From Xiphydria camelus (taxonomy: Eukaryota > Arthropoda > Insecta > Hymenoptera > Xiphydriidae), in the NCBI GenBank assembly GCA_963678675.1, contig OY783201.1, positions 19,089,769 to 19,153,768 of the forward strand: a stretch of DNA of 64,000 bases. The letters run 5' to 3'. Both the position numbers and the translations under genes were made by a program. This document shows, one piece after another, positions 34,738 to 47,026 of this stretch. The notes beneath the pieces are model-generated. The model did no database searches. It saw nothing but the letters and a program-made list of their open reading frames with translations, and was not told the origin of the DNA. The stretch's first letter is position 1, and each line of letters starts with the position of its first letter.

Positions 34738-35290
34738 CACTCCGTCTAGAAATGTAAAGCTATATTTTCAACATGGTGCATAAGAACCTTTTGCATTTTC
34801 GCCACCACAATTAAAAAACATAAATCTAGAGCCCTGTAGAAGAAAAAGAAAATAATAAATTTCTGATTTTTCCGATTGATTAAAACAAAGAAATTTATTT
34901 TTTTTCTATAGGGCCCTAGATTTATGTTTTTTAAGTGTGGTGGCGAAAATATGAAAGGTTCTTATGCACTATGTTGGAAATATTACTTTACAGCCGCGAC
35001 AAAAATGCCCGAAAATTGTCGCGGCTGTAAAGTAATATTTCCAACATGGTGCATAAGAACCTTTTGTATTTTCGCCATCACACTTAAAAAACACAAATCT
35101 AGGGCCCTATAGAAAAAAAAAATAAATTTCTTTGTTGTAATCCATCGGCAAAATCAGAAATTTATTTTCTTTTTTTTTCTATAGGGCCTTAGATTTATGT
35201 TTTTTAAGTGTGGTGGCGAAAATACAAAAGGTTCTTATGCACCATGTTGAAAATATAGTTTTGCATTTCCAGACGGGGTGTATCGGCCTC
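34738..35290. mobile_element. TTAA-flanked element made of nested palindromes
   Basis: GAGGCCGACACACTCCGTCT at 34738 is inverted at the right end (35290), with TTAA on both outer sides. Inside, a unit with GGTGCATAAGAACCTTTTG, TTTTCGCCACCACA and TCTATAGGGCCCTAGAT occurs four times in alternating orientation, with a central hairpin GACAAAAATGCCCGAAAATT. Non-autonomous; TTAA target suits Kolobok or piggyBac. Confidence 0.75.
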
Positions 35291-35294
35291 TTAA

Positions 35295-36390
35295 GGTTAC
35301 ATATTAAATTTTCAATTTTAAAAATAAAAATTCTTTCTTAAATGCTCGGTAACCGGATCTGAAACTTTTCAAAAATAATCTTACGATAATCTTACGATAT
35401 TAATTTCCATTCTATAAAAAAATTAGCATTTTCTGAAATTTTTCATTTCGCACTAGGAATCCCTTAAGGTATTTCCATGGTTTTGCGTTTTTCTTACGAA
35501 TCTCATGAAGTTTTGTCAATCAAAAGACTGAAATATTACCCATCGATTCCCAACATTTCAAAAGGCTGAGCCATGTAGTTTAAAAGAAAATGTTAATTCA
35601 AAGTAGCATTTTCTACACTGATTTTCAATGGCTAGCATGTAGAAAGACGGTACCTCAGTGACGTTTTGAGCTATAACTACAGAGCCAATCTTACAATGTT
35701 AAAGAAAAACTAACGGCGAATAAAATGATATTGTAGGATTATGTTCACAAAAACTGGAAGTGCTGAGCCATATAGTTTCAGAGAAATTATAACTTAAAAA
35801 CTGAGATTTTTCTTGAAACTGCAAAGTGGTGGGGACGAGTAACGATGATGTGGCAACAGTGCGCACAGCTGATTTAGCCCTCTCCTGTGACTATGGGACT
35901 CACAAGGGGACCCTTGTCAGTAGTACTTTTGCTACCGGAGAGGGGATAGCCAGTGGCATGGCGCGGCAGCCCCCACTACGGCACGTAGTGGCAGGCACAT
36001 AGCGGCATTCTAAGGAGAGAGAAGCACTGTTGCCACGATTATCGGGCCAGGCAGTGTATATGTGTGAGGTACATTTGTACACAGGAGGTCTCTGTGTAGC
36101 AAGGAGCTCAGAGTACAGAGTTACTCAAAAGTTTCGTTCGTGCGTAATACAGTTTGTGATCAGTTGTACTAAGTCCTGAAGCAAAAAATTGGAATACGAC
36201 TGTCACCATTGAAATACCTTAAGAAGTATGAATCGACCTTCCGAATTCCGTCGCTCGGTGCGACGGAACAATGACAAATAAACATAATATAACCTCAAGA
36301 AGTAAACACTGCTCATAGAGGGTTATGTTTCTAGTACATTTTTAGACATTTTAAAAATATTCCATCACAACCACATGATCACAATAGCAA
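35295..36390. other. No gene seen
   Basis: Mixed-composition DNA. The segment 35840-36120 is GC-richer but has no supported reading frame. Confidence 0.35.
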
Positions 36391-36394
36391 TTAT

Positions 36395-36645
36395 TTTCGT
36401 CGGCGTTCGAGGCGGTCGTCGGCGTTCGAGGCCGATCACGGGGTTCCGAAAGGGCGTTCGCATGAACGTCTTTTGACGGTTACGAACGTCGTTGGGAACT
36501 CCATTTGGCGTTCGCAATAGTGTACAGAATACCGATCGGGGCGTTCATGGGCGGTCCTACGAACGCGACGAACGAATACCCTCTCGAACGACCGTACAGA
36601 ATGTACTTATTGGGCGACTCGCCGCCGCCTTTCCGTTCGCTCGGG
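36395..36645. repeat. CGTTCG-rich cluster
   Basis: GCGTTCG/CGAACG words occur more than ten times in 250 bp, in both orientations, in otherwise AT-rich DNA. This resembles the subterminal repeats of a DNA transposon, but no terminal inverted repeats were found. Confidence 0.4.
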
Positions 36646-38172
36646 CAATTATAATTTTTTATTAGTTGCGCAAGTGTATTTGTTGAAAAATTATAGCCAC
36701 AGGCCGTTTCAGAAATGTTTCAAGGAAGCATTTTTATTTTTTTCAAATTTTTTTAATAGTAAAAAATATACAAAATTACTTAAAATCTAAAAACGGCGGC
36801 GCCGCGCTCATATAGCGAGCAACGAAGGATTAAAGGTAACATCAATTATTGTCCGTAACTGAAGCATATATTTGGTTAGACCACGTTATTTCACACATGT
36901 ATACCTTACAAGAGATAGAGAGAGGATAGCTTACCTTGTAGGAGAGATTCTAACTCAATCTCATATATATATTATAGAAACTCAAGGGTTCTTCAACAAC
37001 TCATGAGAAAACTTTAGGAGATCTTGCGCCATCTACTCGTAGTAACTTATTTCATCCTACAAATTAATGCAATGTGTGGTTGCAATAATTGAAAATTTAA
37101 CAGAATCGATATTTTAATTTATCCTATATTCATTTCAAACAACAAATCATTTGGTTAACGTAACTGAACAGTTCTTGTAATTCTTGTAATTTTATTTCAA
37201 AAACCTATTGTTACTTGAAATAAGCAGAAATTTAATTACTTCAAAGAACTGTAGTTATTTGAAATAATTTGTTAAATCTTTGAAGTAATAAAATGCCGTC
37301 ACGTAAGTGATGTAATTAATCTACATAAATTTTCATTGATTCAATGTAGGTAATTCGATTTTTGGATTTGATGATATTTATAATTGCAATAATTACATCA
37401 CATTATTCGATTTAATACTTGGCTTCAACTAAACCACATAGTTTATTCAAATAATGATATCTCTCATTAATTGCCTTCATATATTTCTTTCAATGGAATT
37501 ATGATTTTAAATTTGAACATTGTTTCAAGTAATTTTTTCATTTCGGTGACCACAAAAGTAGTTAAAAGCGTGCGTTACTGGGTTAAAATTTCGTTGAAAT
37601 AACTATTGCATTGCTTTGTAGTAATTAAGTAGTTAATTGCTTTACAAAACTACGGCCATTCAAACAAGCACATCATATAGTTGTCATCTTCATTTTAAAA
37701 TAATTAAATATTTAATTCCTTCAATAATATTAGAACGTTTAGTTCATTGAATATTTCATTGAGTATATTAAATGAAATTTTCATGTTTTAAATTAAACCG
37801 TTTCTTACTTTTTCAATTAGCCATATAATTAGAACAATTAATTTTGACTTGAACTAACTATATATTTCATTCGATTTGCAAGATATCATACAATGAAAGA
37901 GCAATTCTTTGAATCAATCAATTATTTCTTCCTAGTATAAAGACCGAAATAATTGATTTAAACACATAGGTATTTTGATCGAAGTAAATAATTTGCATTA
38001 AATTAAAAATATTTAATTGTTTCAACTAAACTTTTTTCTCAGTGTAAAGATGATGCAGTCTTAGTGACACCATAAGGAAAGCTAAAAACGGTTGTAAGAG
38101 GAACTTAGCGCCCCGTTATTATGAAAACTAGCAGTAATATATATAGGGTGTTTAACTCAAAATAGTCACGCA
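36646..38172. other. No gene; degenerate TTGAAATAATT-type repeats
   Basis: From about 37090 to 38040 short words such as TTGAAATAATT, GTAATTAAGTAG and TTCAAGTAATT recur in both orientations. They look like degenerate subterminal repeats, but no bounding TIR was identified. Confidence 0.35.
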
Positions 38173-39490
38173 GTTTATTTCCGTTATATGCTATTTTACA
38201 AACAAGTCTTTCAAATGAAAGTTATTTAGTGTTGAGGAGGATATATTATGATACATGCAATAAATTCGTAATAATGTGTGTTATTTACGAGGTATAAAAG
38301 TAATTTCCATTTTTTCATATGAAACTTAATATTTTCATTTTTATAAAAGTTACAGAGTTTATCGAGATTAATAAGAAATGTATAAGATTAAATATTTGTC
38401 GATTGAACGGTTTGTGAGATATTTCCGCTCAAAGTACAAGAGTAAGTTACGTTGCGCGCAATTAAGTTCCCAGCGCCCAACGAAATTTACACTGAGAGAA
38501 CAATTTATTAAGATTGGCTTATTAAGCCTTTACTTATTACAGAATAATAAATATTTCGTTACCGTAAGAAAGTCGTTTACTATGAAATTGACTCCATGTT
38601 TAGTTAAACTGCATCTAATAACAATCAATAAAAATTTAGCTATCACAAATAAACTTGTAGTACTCGGTATTAAAATGTATATTATGTATAAGCATAATAT
38701 ACATTTTAATACCGAGTACTACAAGTTTATTTGTGATAGCTAAATTTTTATTTCTTGTTATTAGATGCAGTTTAACTAAACATGGAGTCAATATTTCATA
38801 GTAAACGACTTTCTTACGGTAACGAAGTATTTATTATTCGGTAATAAGTAAAGGCTTAATAAGCCAATCTTAATAAATGAACCTAATTAATTAATTAATT
38901 ATAAGGATAACCAATATTTATTACCGTTTAATGAATCCGTTTTGTAAATTTGGCATTTCATTCCGACAATTGTTTCGACATTGCCTCAGTAGCACGTTAA
39001 TCTCGGAAGAACGTTCTTTCCGGGTTATCTTCATTAAATATTTTGAATGCAATCCATAGAGAACCGCTTAAAGAATCGGCCAAATTCCCGATGTTGCACC
39101 TACGCGTTACGAGAATGTTACCTAGTAAAAGGAACAAACAATGTGAATTCGTGGAGAACTTCTTTAACCTATCGGTTAACCTTCCTATGCCCGTAAAGTA
39201 CTTACAAAAGTATATTCTTGAACTTTGAGTGGAAATATATCACAAACCGTTCAATCGATAGGTATTTAATCTTATACATTTCTTATTAGTTCGATAAACT
39301 CTATAACTCTTATGAAAATAAAAATATTAAGTTTCGTATGAAAAAATTGAGGTGACTTTCATACCTCGTAAACAACATATGATACCAAAAATTGATTGCA
39401 TATATCATACATGTATCCTCCTTGATAGCAAATAGCTTTTATTTGAAGGACTTACTCGTGAAATGATAAATAACGGAAATAAACAGCATG
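38173..39490. repeat. Foldback element with an inner palindrome
   Basis: Outer arms (38173-38405 and about 39240-39490, with GTTTATTTCCGTTAT and ATAACGGAAATAAAC) are old and diverged. They share CAAAGTACAAGAGTAAGTTA-type sequence with 8826-9338. Inside, 38498-38882 is a nearly perfect palindrome of about 185-bp arms centred near 38690, much younger than the outer arms. The 121-codon frame crossing it is a palindrome artefact. Confidence 0.75.
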
Positions 39491-40320
39491 CCTATGCTGA
39501 GTGGACATCCCAGTTTTCCCCAGATATCTCTAATACGAATAATCCTTGAATATCTCTAAAAATTTGAGAAATAGAAAATTGGCACAAATTTTAGAGAACT
39601 TCTGACAACAATTTTGAACCGGAAAAATAATCTCCATTACCCATAATAAAAGTAAGAAAATTCATGTAGAAACTTCTACTGCTCTGAGCGTAGATTCGAT
39701 CGTCAATTCTAAAGCCCCTATAATTTCATTCGATGTTAGCGTCGGTTCAATGTCAGCAATTCGCAGGAAGTAGTTTCGTCGGGAGTGGCTTCGCCATTAT
39801 TTGATCGATGGAAAAAAAGATTACGACACGACGACATCATGTGTTTTACCATGCACGACCGCTTCAACCGCAACGTGCGCCAATTTATTACGCCAACTAA
39901 CTTGATAATACCCCTCATACTTGTTCTGATATACACATATATGTGACTATAGGGCACGAGTCGCAACTCCGATAAGAATTATTTCGGCAGAGGAGACTGG
40001 GGAGCAAAATGACGCGGGAAAATGGCCTCTCGTTGCCATAAAAAGTAATGGGTATGGCGTGCCAACTTCCCGTTTCAAATTACACTGATTTCTCCCACTG
40101 AGAAAGTAAACATGATCAACGATATTATTTTCCTCCTTCTATCATATGTCGCGAATATATTGATTGGTATTACACGACATAAAGAGAAGAGCTACATTTA
40201 CTGCAAATAGAGTTACCCTCTATAATACTTTAGTTGAGTTTCGAATTTAAAATTATCAAGAGTTTTTTTTAATTAATTTAATTTAACTAGGTAATTATCA
40301 GGCCAGACAACTTTTAACAA
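39491..40320. other. No gene seen
   Basis: No recognisable coding or repeat structure. Confidence 0.35.
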
Positions 40321-40327
40321 CAATCAC

Positions 40328-40378
40328 TTCACGTCTGACGTTTCGGTTCCTCTTCGAACCCTCTTCAGAGACGTAATA
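40328..40378 (-). ncRNA. Hammerhead-ribozyme-like motif of a Penelope-like element
   Basis: On the minus strand: CTGAAGA (CUGANGA core), a stem II formed by GGTTC and GAACC with a short loop, GAAAC, then GTC and a short GAC pairing. This layout is found in the terminal repeats of Penelope-like retroelements, where it self-cleaves. No Penelope reverse transcriptase is near, so this is an isolated terminal fragment. The base at the expected cleavage site does not clearly fit the UH rule, so activity is doubtful. Confidence 0.4.
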
Positions 40379-41084
40379 AGAGTTTTTTGTAGGGTTTCGA
40401 CTACTCTATAATGGGGTAAGAAGCTTTATTATATTAAGTCTAATTTACACAAGATGGGAACGATTTTCATTCTGTAAGACTTTTTCTAAGAAAATGGTCT
40501 TACCAATATTGTTAAGCCAATTGAACATAAATCATATGGATGAAAATAGAGGCTCTGTGTAAATAACGAAGCTTGGTTGAATATTGGTCTTAAAAATGAA
40601 CTTTCATTCGATAGTGCATTAGAATGAATCGACCCGAGGCTGTCAGCAGAAGTGTAAAAAGAAGTCAGGTAAGAAAAAATAAGAATTTTTTGAAGTTACG
40701 GAGTTCAGTAAAGGGAGACCGCTGAAAGTTGGCCCCTCATTCTTAGTATTTTCCATGGTAACGAGGGGCCATCTTCCTGCATCAATTTTTCCCAAGCTCC
40801 CTATATAAAAATCCGAGATTATCCTTCAAAAAACAGTGATATCCTCCAAAAGACATTGAAATACAAAAGAACATGCCGAGGACTATTTAGAAACCAAGAA
40901 AAAAATGCGTTCACAATAATTGAAAACCTCTAATAAATAAATCTTGAGAAATGTTAATCCATCGAAAATGAACATAATAAGTATTTCTACGAAAAATTAA
41001 TTCGCAAGAATTCTGTTTTTTTAATCGTTAAATCCCACTAAACACCCAACTGAACAGCAACATAACAAAGAAGTAATAAGTACA
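40379..41084. other. No gene seen
   Basis: AT-rich; nothing recognised. Confidence 0.35.
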
Positions 41085-41205
41085 ATAATATAACACCAGT
41101 GACTCCGCAGTTATATTACAGTAATATAACTCGTGATCAATATATGATATTGCATCGGTGACTGCACTGTTTCATTTCAGCAACATAACTTCTGACCGAT
41201 ATACC
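41085..41205. repeat. Dispersed repeat, copy 1
   Basis: AATATAAC, CAGTGACT, ATATATGATATTGCATCGGT words match a second copy at 43270-43400 in the same orientation. Confidence 0.5.
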
Positions 41206-41574
41206 CACTAAACATCCAACTAAACAGCAATAGGTATAACAAAAAATTAACAAGTAACTCAGCCAACATTAATATATTTCTTATATAACCTGTAGGGCAT
41301 ACAACCCGTCTCAGGGAATACACGCCAGCGTAGCTGGTAGCATATCGGTAGGCGCTATCGGATCCAAGATGGTTCCCTAAAATTCGGTGACAATACCGAC
41401 AGCCCAGACACGAACCAAATAGATGTTTCAGTCCGAAAAACATCGGTCATCTCAATAGTGATGAATGTGACAGACGCTCTGACAGATAGTTTGATAATCG
41501 TTTGGACAATTGGATAATCGTTATGCACAAGCCCAACTAGAGAAAAATAGCGTTACTTCCGTTCACTATCTTGA

Positions 41575-41858
41575 TTATTCGAAACGGGCCGAACGTGTAG
41601 GACTGGCGATTACAGCTGTTCGTACTCTCTCAATATTGTCGGGAGTCGTCACTGTTCGCTGAGGCCGCGGAGGTTTTTTTGGAGCTATGCTACCTGTAGT
41701 GCGCAATTGTCGAACCCATTTCAAAATAAGATTCCTGCTGGGAACAGCTCCATGTCGACCGACATTGAAATTACGCCGGAACGCCCGCTAAGCTGCAACC
41801 ACTGAGTCGGCTTTCAATATATACGCGTCGTACGTGAACATATGTTGTTGCACTGACC
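41575..41858 (-). pseudogene. HTH domain of a mariner-type transposase, fragment
   Basis: About 95 residues on the minus strand, starting near QQHMFTYDAYILKADSVVAA and continuing, after an in-frame TAG, with RAFRRNFNVGRHGAVPSRN, ILKWVRQLRTTGSIAPKKPP and TPDNIERVRTAVIASPTRSA. This is the paired helix-turn-helix DNA-binding part (DUF4817-like) found at the N terminus of many insect mariner-related transposases. The catalytic DDE/D domain is missing downstream. One stop replaces the usual Gln before RAF. A fragment that cannot transpose. Confidence 0.78.
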
Positions 41859-42135
41859 ATGGCTCCATCGTAACTGAAATGGCAAACAATAAGGAGGAGA
41901 AAGGCTACTATCGCCTCCTCCCACGACGTTTCTACGCTAAGTACAATCCCATTCAAAATGAGTATAGTCCCGGCGGTCACCCTGTATAAGGAGATACATG
42001 TTTCGGAAAGTAAGGGTGGGGATGAGCGAGAAGAAAGCAAGTGTCATTTCACTTATGTGGTCAGTGTGCATGTTAGGGCATGTATACTTGTAGCGATATA
42101 ACGTATTTTATATTAGGAGTACAAATAAAAGCCAG

Positions 42136-42162
42136 TAAGTTAAGTTAAGTTAAGTTAAGTTA
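42136..42162. repeat. (TTAAG)n microsatellite
   Basis: Five to six TAAGT units in tandem. Confidence 0.9.
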
Positions 42163-42235
42163 GGATATGTTTCCGCCATTTTCTATCAAAAATTAGGAAT
42201 TTCCACGGCTACTCAACGCTTGTGAAAGAAATTCC

Positions 42236-42603
42236 TGGAACAGCTTTAAAGCTGTGGTCCATGGTTTTCTCGGAAACAACAGAGCAGATAATTACAAGAC
42301 TCATCTTAAATATGCTTCGTAACTTTCAACGCATGGGTTGCAGAATGTCTCATAAAGTGCATATGCTACATGCTCACTTGAATCAATTTAACGATAGCAT
42401 GGGTATGTGCCTGTTCGGAAGAACAGGGTGAACGTTTTCATCAGGATGTGATGAACTTTGAACGCCATTATCAGGGGCAATATAAAGAGAGTATGATGGG
42501 AGATTATATTTGGGGTCTAATACGAGAAAGTTCATTCAATCACAGAAGAAATACGAGAAATATTCATTTCCAAACTTTCCTATGTATTCTGTTGCACTAC
42601 TAG
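42236..42603 (+). pseudogene. Conserved TE-associated insect protein, C-terminal fragment
   Basis: The reading frame shifts twice but conserved blocks are clear: WNSFKAVVHGFLGNNRADNY, then LRNFQRMGCRMSHKVHMLHA, HLNQFNDSMG, then SEEQGERFHQDVMNFERHYQ and MMGDYIWGLIRE. I know this block pattern (GC.MS.K.H.LH.HL....SDEQGERFHQD....ERRYQG) from many uncharacterised, transposon-linked proteins in insects, but not its function. Frameshifts lie near 42312 and near 42412. It stands on the opposite strand to the HTH fragment at 41575-41858; whether they belong to one element is unknown. Confidence 0.6.
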
Positions 42604-43269
42604 TTTGCACTACTAGCTTTTATATCTTTTCTTTTTTTTGTAAATAAACGTGATTCCAATCCATAACAAAGGTTTATTTTATTTTTACATGCAATGAACA
42701 TGTGAAAATAGGATCGATAGATTTAAATTTGTATAATTTCATTCTGATTGCTACAAAAGCAAACTTTTTCGGATAAAACTATTTTTTCTGTATTTACTTA
42801 TGTGCAAGAAACAAGAATCAGCTATGCAGAACCCAGACTCAAAATTCCTGTTGACCGGTGTAATAGGTATGTATTATCGTCGTGTAAGTAGTACGTAATG
42901 TATACCTACATCACAATGTTGCTTTTATTCTGCAGTGCCCTTGCGCTATTTATGCGTTATACGTAATATCATATACAAAGTGTAATGGCCAAGAGCGCTG
43001 AAACAGGAGGAGCCTAATTCTGTTCAAAGCTTATACACTGACCAATGGCATGACATTCTACAATCCCCTCACTTCGACAAAAAGTTGACAGCTAGGTGGA
43101 TTCCGAAGAACGAGGACCATAGGAAGTCATGCCATTGATCAGTGTATTAACTCTAAACAGAATTAGGCTTCACCTGTTTCAGCCCTCTTAGATATTACAC
43201 TCTGTATGTGTAAATATGTAACAGCGTTACATAATGAATACATGTATATTATGTAATTTGGTTGGCTGA
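42604..43269. other. No gene; one inverted pair
   Basis: An inverted pair (GTGTAATGGCCAAGAGCGCTGAAACAG near 42979 and its counterpart near 43165-43205, CTGTTTCAGCCC) suggests a MITE of about 220 bp at 42975-43210. Otherwise nothing recognised. Confidence 0.4.
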
Positions 43270-43400
43270 GAATATAACATCAGTGATCTCGCAGTGATAT
43301 TACAGTAATATAAATCGTGACCGATATATGATATCGCATCGGTGATTGCACTGTTACATTGCAACAATATAATTTTGTGACTGATATACATAATATTAAA
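43270..43400. repeat. Dispersed repeat, copy 2
   Basis: Matches 41085-41205 (ATATATGATATCGCATCGGT, GCACTGTTACATTGCAACAA). Confidence 0.5.
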
Positions 43401-43453
43401 TCGATGATATGTTAATTACATAGCAGGTACATATCGTGTTACTCGATAGGATA

Positions 43454-44096
43454 AAGAGTGACCGCAAAAAAGGCTGTTTTTAGCCTATTTTTTGGACCTC
43501 GCTAGCGACCTGGAGCAAAATTATAAAAATATATTATAGGTATCAAATTACTCGTCATTAAAAACCAAAGTGAGCATCGTTTTTCGTTTTTTGAAAATTT
43601 AAAAAAATTACCCCCATTTAGCGGTTTAAAAGGCCCCAAAAAATTAAAACATCGAAAATATCACTAATTATAAGATCATTTTTCATTGTATTTTTTCTAT
43701 AAAATAAACCTTACAAAAGTAAAATCACGTATTTTCTTGATTCATAAGGGTTAATGTGGATTAAAAATTCACCCCAAAGCTCTCCCATGGGGTGAAATCA
43801 CCACATTAACCCTTATGAATCAAGAAAATACGTGATTTTACTTTTGTAAGGTTTATTTTATAGAAAAAATACAATGAAAAATGATCTTATAATTAGTGGT
43901 ATTTTCGATGTTTTAATTTTTTCGGGCCTTTTAAACCGCTAAATGGGGGTAATTTTTTTAAATTTTCAAAAAACGAAAAACGATGCTCACTTTGGTTTTT
44001 AATGACGAGTAATTTGATACCTATAACATATTTTTATAATTTTTCTCCAGGTCGCTAGCGAGGTCTAAAAAATAGGCTAACTTTGCGGTCACTCTT
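43454..44096. mobile_element. TA-flanked near-perfect palindromic element
   Basis: AAGAGTGACCGC at 43454 and its inverse ending at 44096 are flanked by TA. Arms of about 310 bp are almost identical and the spacer near 43780 is only about 25 bp. High arm identity implies a young element or arm gene conversion. Non-coding. Confidence 0.85.
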
Positions 44097-44099
44097 TAC

Positions 44100-46212
44100 C
44101 AAATTCTCCTAAGTTTCATTTTTGTAATTACTGGTTTCTATCGCTAACAAATTCTTAGAATATCATTCTTAAACGTACCAGCCAATGAACATTTAGTTCT
44201 CATGCTTTTGTGAGCTACATCGGTGTTTGAAGCACTCTACGCAATTTAGAGCCAGTTCGACAATCCGAGTTTAACTTTTAAACCGAGTTCAAACCATCCT
44301 TTACCTTACCATCCAATACAATTATGCACCTTTACTAATCAAATTAGACCTTATTTCTTGCAAAATAACAATTAATAAGGTTTTCTAGAGTGTAATTAGC
44401 TTAGTTTCTAAGAGATCAACTGTTGTATTATACGTAGGAACTTTATAAATTGCCAGTTAAACTTATGAAAACTAGTAGATCTTACATAATAGTGTAGCAT
44501 TTTTTAATAGTACTAACATACAGTGACATAAATAAATTCCGAAAAAAAACAAACAAATCAGTACTATGTAACAAAACAACTTTGGAAATGCCCGTCATAG
44601 CCCGAGAACGTTCCTGAAATGATATTTCCGCCATTATTGTCTCTGATTTTTTTTATCACAATGTCAAACGAAATATTTTTGCGGTTATGTTGTATTCGCC
44701 TTGACTGTTTATCATAATATTGATACAAATATATTAATTTTTACTTAACACATTCTACAACAGCGTTCTCGTAATGATGCTGAATTGATGTACGCAATTC
44801 ATATATCAGATTGAAACCTACTTACCACTTTAATTTAATTATTAATCCAGACTAACAATTAAATGCCATTAACCCGTTAACAAATACTTCGTAAACAGCG
44901 CTAGCAGCGCCATCTGGCACGTTCCATAAAAAAGATTTTGATATTTTATGGTTGCGTTCACGAAATGACAACTTTTACCTCGGACAACGTTTAATTAAAT
45001 AGAAATAACGATTTTTTCCAATTTGTTGTAAAGCATGTAAGAATCCTTAAAGCAAACTGTCTCTAAGTAGTGTTCAGAATATAGTTACTTAAATTCAATT
45101 GATTTTAATGTTTTTTTTTAGCCACTTGAATTTCCCTGAATGATTTATGGAAGCGTTCCCGAAATGATTTTTCGGGTATGTTAGATGGAATAAAATTAAA
45201 CTAAGAACACATTGAATTAAAGTGATTACATGTGGAGATGGCGATTGATTATAATATTCGGCAAACGAGAAGAAAACTTTAATTTATTGTAGCTTAAATT
45301 AAGAAAATTCTCTCCAACTCAAATTCTTCACCTCCATGATTTTGACCCAGATATAGATTGTGTATACGATCTTTGATATCATGCGTACAGAGGTACCACT
45401 TTACGAACTCGAACGGATCGTCATCTCCCGATACGCTTATCGACGAGATTGACATACGCGAAGTACAGTTACAGAGAGGAACGCGAGATTGTATTACCTA
45501 TACAATTACATGAGCGAAGATCAGGCTCGTGCACTAGAAATGGTCCTGGATTCCGCAACCAACTTCTCAACAGAACGTCGGCCACACGGGATAGAGCGAG
45601 CAGCTATATCACTCCGTAACTTCCCCTACCATAACGCGAAACCAAGGTCCATAGTAGTACGAGTATATGCTGTGCCTATGCTTTATGTGGCGTCGACGTG
45701 CATATATATATCACGCGTATACGCTACAGAAATAGCGCGTGACTCAATATTTAGGTAGAACTGATTTACTGGAACTCCCGAAGATATGTTGGACACAGCG
45801 GTCGCTCGGGTGTGAGTAGGTACGTACGAATTTATCAGATGCTGCGAACCCGTGCGCTCTGCTACATTAATTTATGATAATCCCAGTCTCGGACTTAGTC
45901 GCAAAGTTTGTTCTTTATGTAAGAAGGTCGGATGGAGAGATAGCGGGAAATGACCGAGGAGATGTATACTCTCGCTATTATAAAGATGCATTATGCTACT
46001 GACTCTAGCATGTTATTTAATATCGCTTGAGCGAAAATGCGCACACGCGCGTGCCGCGTAAGTGTGCCCACAATGCAAGAACTCGCGAATATATGCGTAT
46101 ATACATCTTCTCGGTCAAGAGCGCAAAACGAAAAACTGTTACGTTTTTGGCCCGTTTCGATGTGGCATCAGATTTCTCGATGGCGATATAGTACAAAACA
46201 GTATACAGGGTG
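44100..46212. other. No gene supported
   Basis: AT-rich to about 45340, then GC-richer to 46210 with an 89-codon frame (45489-45758) that I do not recognise. No splice or domain support. Confidence 0.35.
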
Positions 46213-46361
46213 TAATAGAAGGTTCGTTCCAACCAGCATTAGAAACAGTTTCTTACAGTCACGATTCTACGCACTAGCTTTAAATGGAACACATTTAAGT
46301 TAGTGCGCAGAATCCTGACTGTAAGAAACTGTTTCTGACGCTGGTTGGAACGAACCTAGAG
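46213..46361. repeat. Hairpin MITE
   Basis: AGAAGGTTCGTTCCAACCAG and AAACAGTTTCTTACAGTCA are repeated inverted, ending near 46359; about 65-bp arms. Confidence 0.75.
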
Positions 46362-46408
46362 TAAGGGCCGGTTTTACCAACACGGTATATACGCCGTATA
46401 GCGCTATA

Positions 46409-46678
46409 CCGTATGTCCGTCTCTGTACTGGCCAGTTTTAAAGTTACCTTCGGATAGGCTTGGTCGGTAATCGAGACATTTATACCGTAATTATAATTGT
46501 TTTCGTAATTTCCATTATTTGCAAATCCACAACTTCGAGGTTAGACGCCTCGATCTCCCGAATTGACATCAACTCTAACTGCCAACTCGACTTCTACCGT
46601 ATTAAATGACTCGAGTACCGACCAAGCCTATCCGAAGGTTACTTTCAAACTGGCCAGTACAGAGACGGACATACGGTA
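46409..46678. repeat. Foldback F1 (uninterrupted copy)
   Basis: Left arm from CCGTATGTCCGTCTCTGTAC through GGATAGGCTTGGTCGG, inverted at 46600-46678. This copy preserves the exact sequence (GTCCGTCTCTGTAC, 46415-46428) into which an element was inserted in the second copy at 47568-49076. Confidence 0.8.
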
Positions 46679-47026
46679 CTGAGAATAACCAGTATACGCA
46701 AGCGTTTTACCACGATGGTATAAGTCTGGAATAGGATAAACTTTGGAATAAATCCCGAGTCGAATATTTTGACCTGGTAAGTCCTAATAAGAATGAACGT
46801 TTGCAGGTCTAAGAGGATTGAACCAGGTCTTCGTGAAATGTAGAAAGTAAACCTTGCTTGTCCTTTCATAGCCTAGTTACGGTGAATATCAGATGCAAAC
46901 AGGTCTAACACGGACTTTTCACAGTAGACCTGGGAAAGCCGTTATTATCCTATCGCAGGTACTAACCAGGTCTAAGAAGGGATTCTGAATTTTGTTTCCC
47001 CCACTCTTTTCCCCTTCCTCCCACGT
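46679..47026. other. AGGTCTA-motif spacer
   Basis: CAGGTCTA/TAGACCTGG words recur (46770-46990). The same words flank the foldback at 31700-31810 and 33880-33940. Possibly another transposon's subterminal repeats; ends not found. Confidence 0.35.

Noticed and set aside
38378..38743. 121-codon frame
   Set aside because: It runs through one arm of a palindrome into the other and shows no domain; an artefact of the inverted repeat.
42136..42162. Telomeric repeat
   Set aside because: The unit is TTAAG, not the TTAGG of insect telomeres, and the tract has only five or six copies.
45489..45758. 89-codon frame in a GC-richer stretch
   Set aside because: Starts well but matches no family I know, and has no supporting signals.
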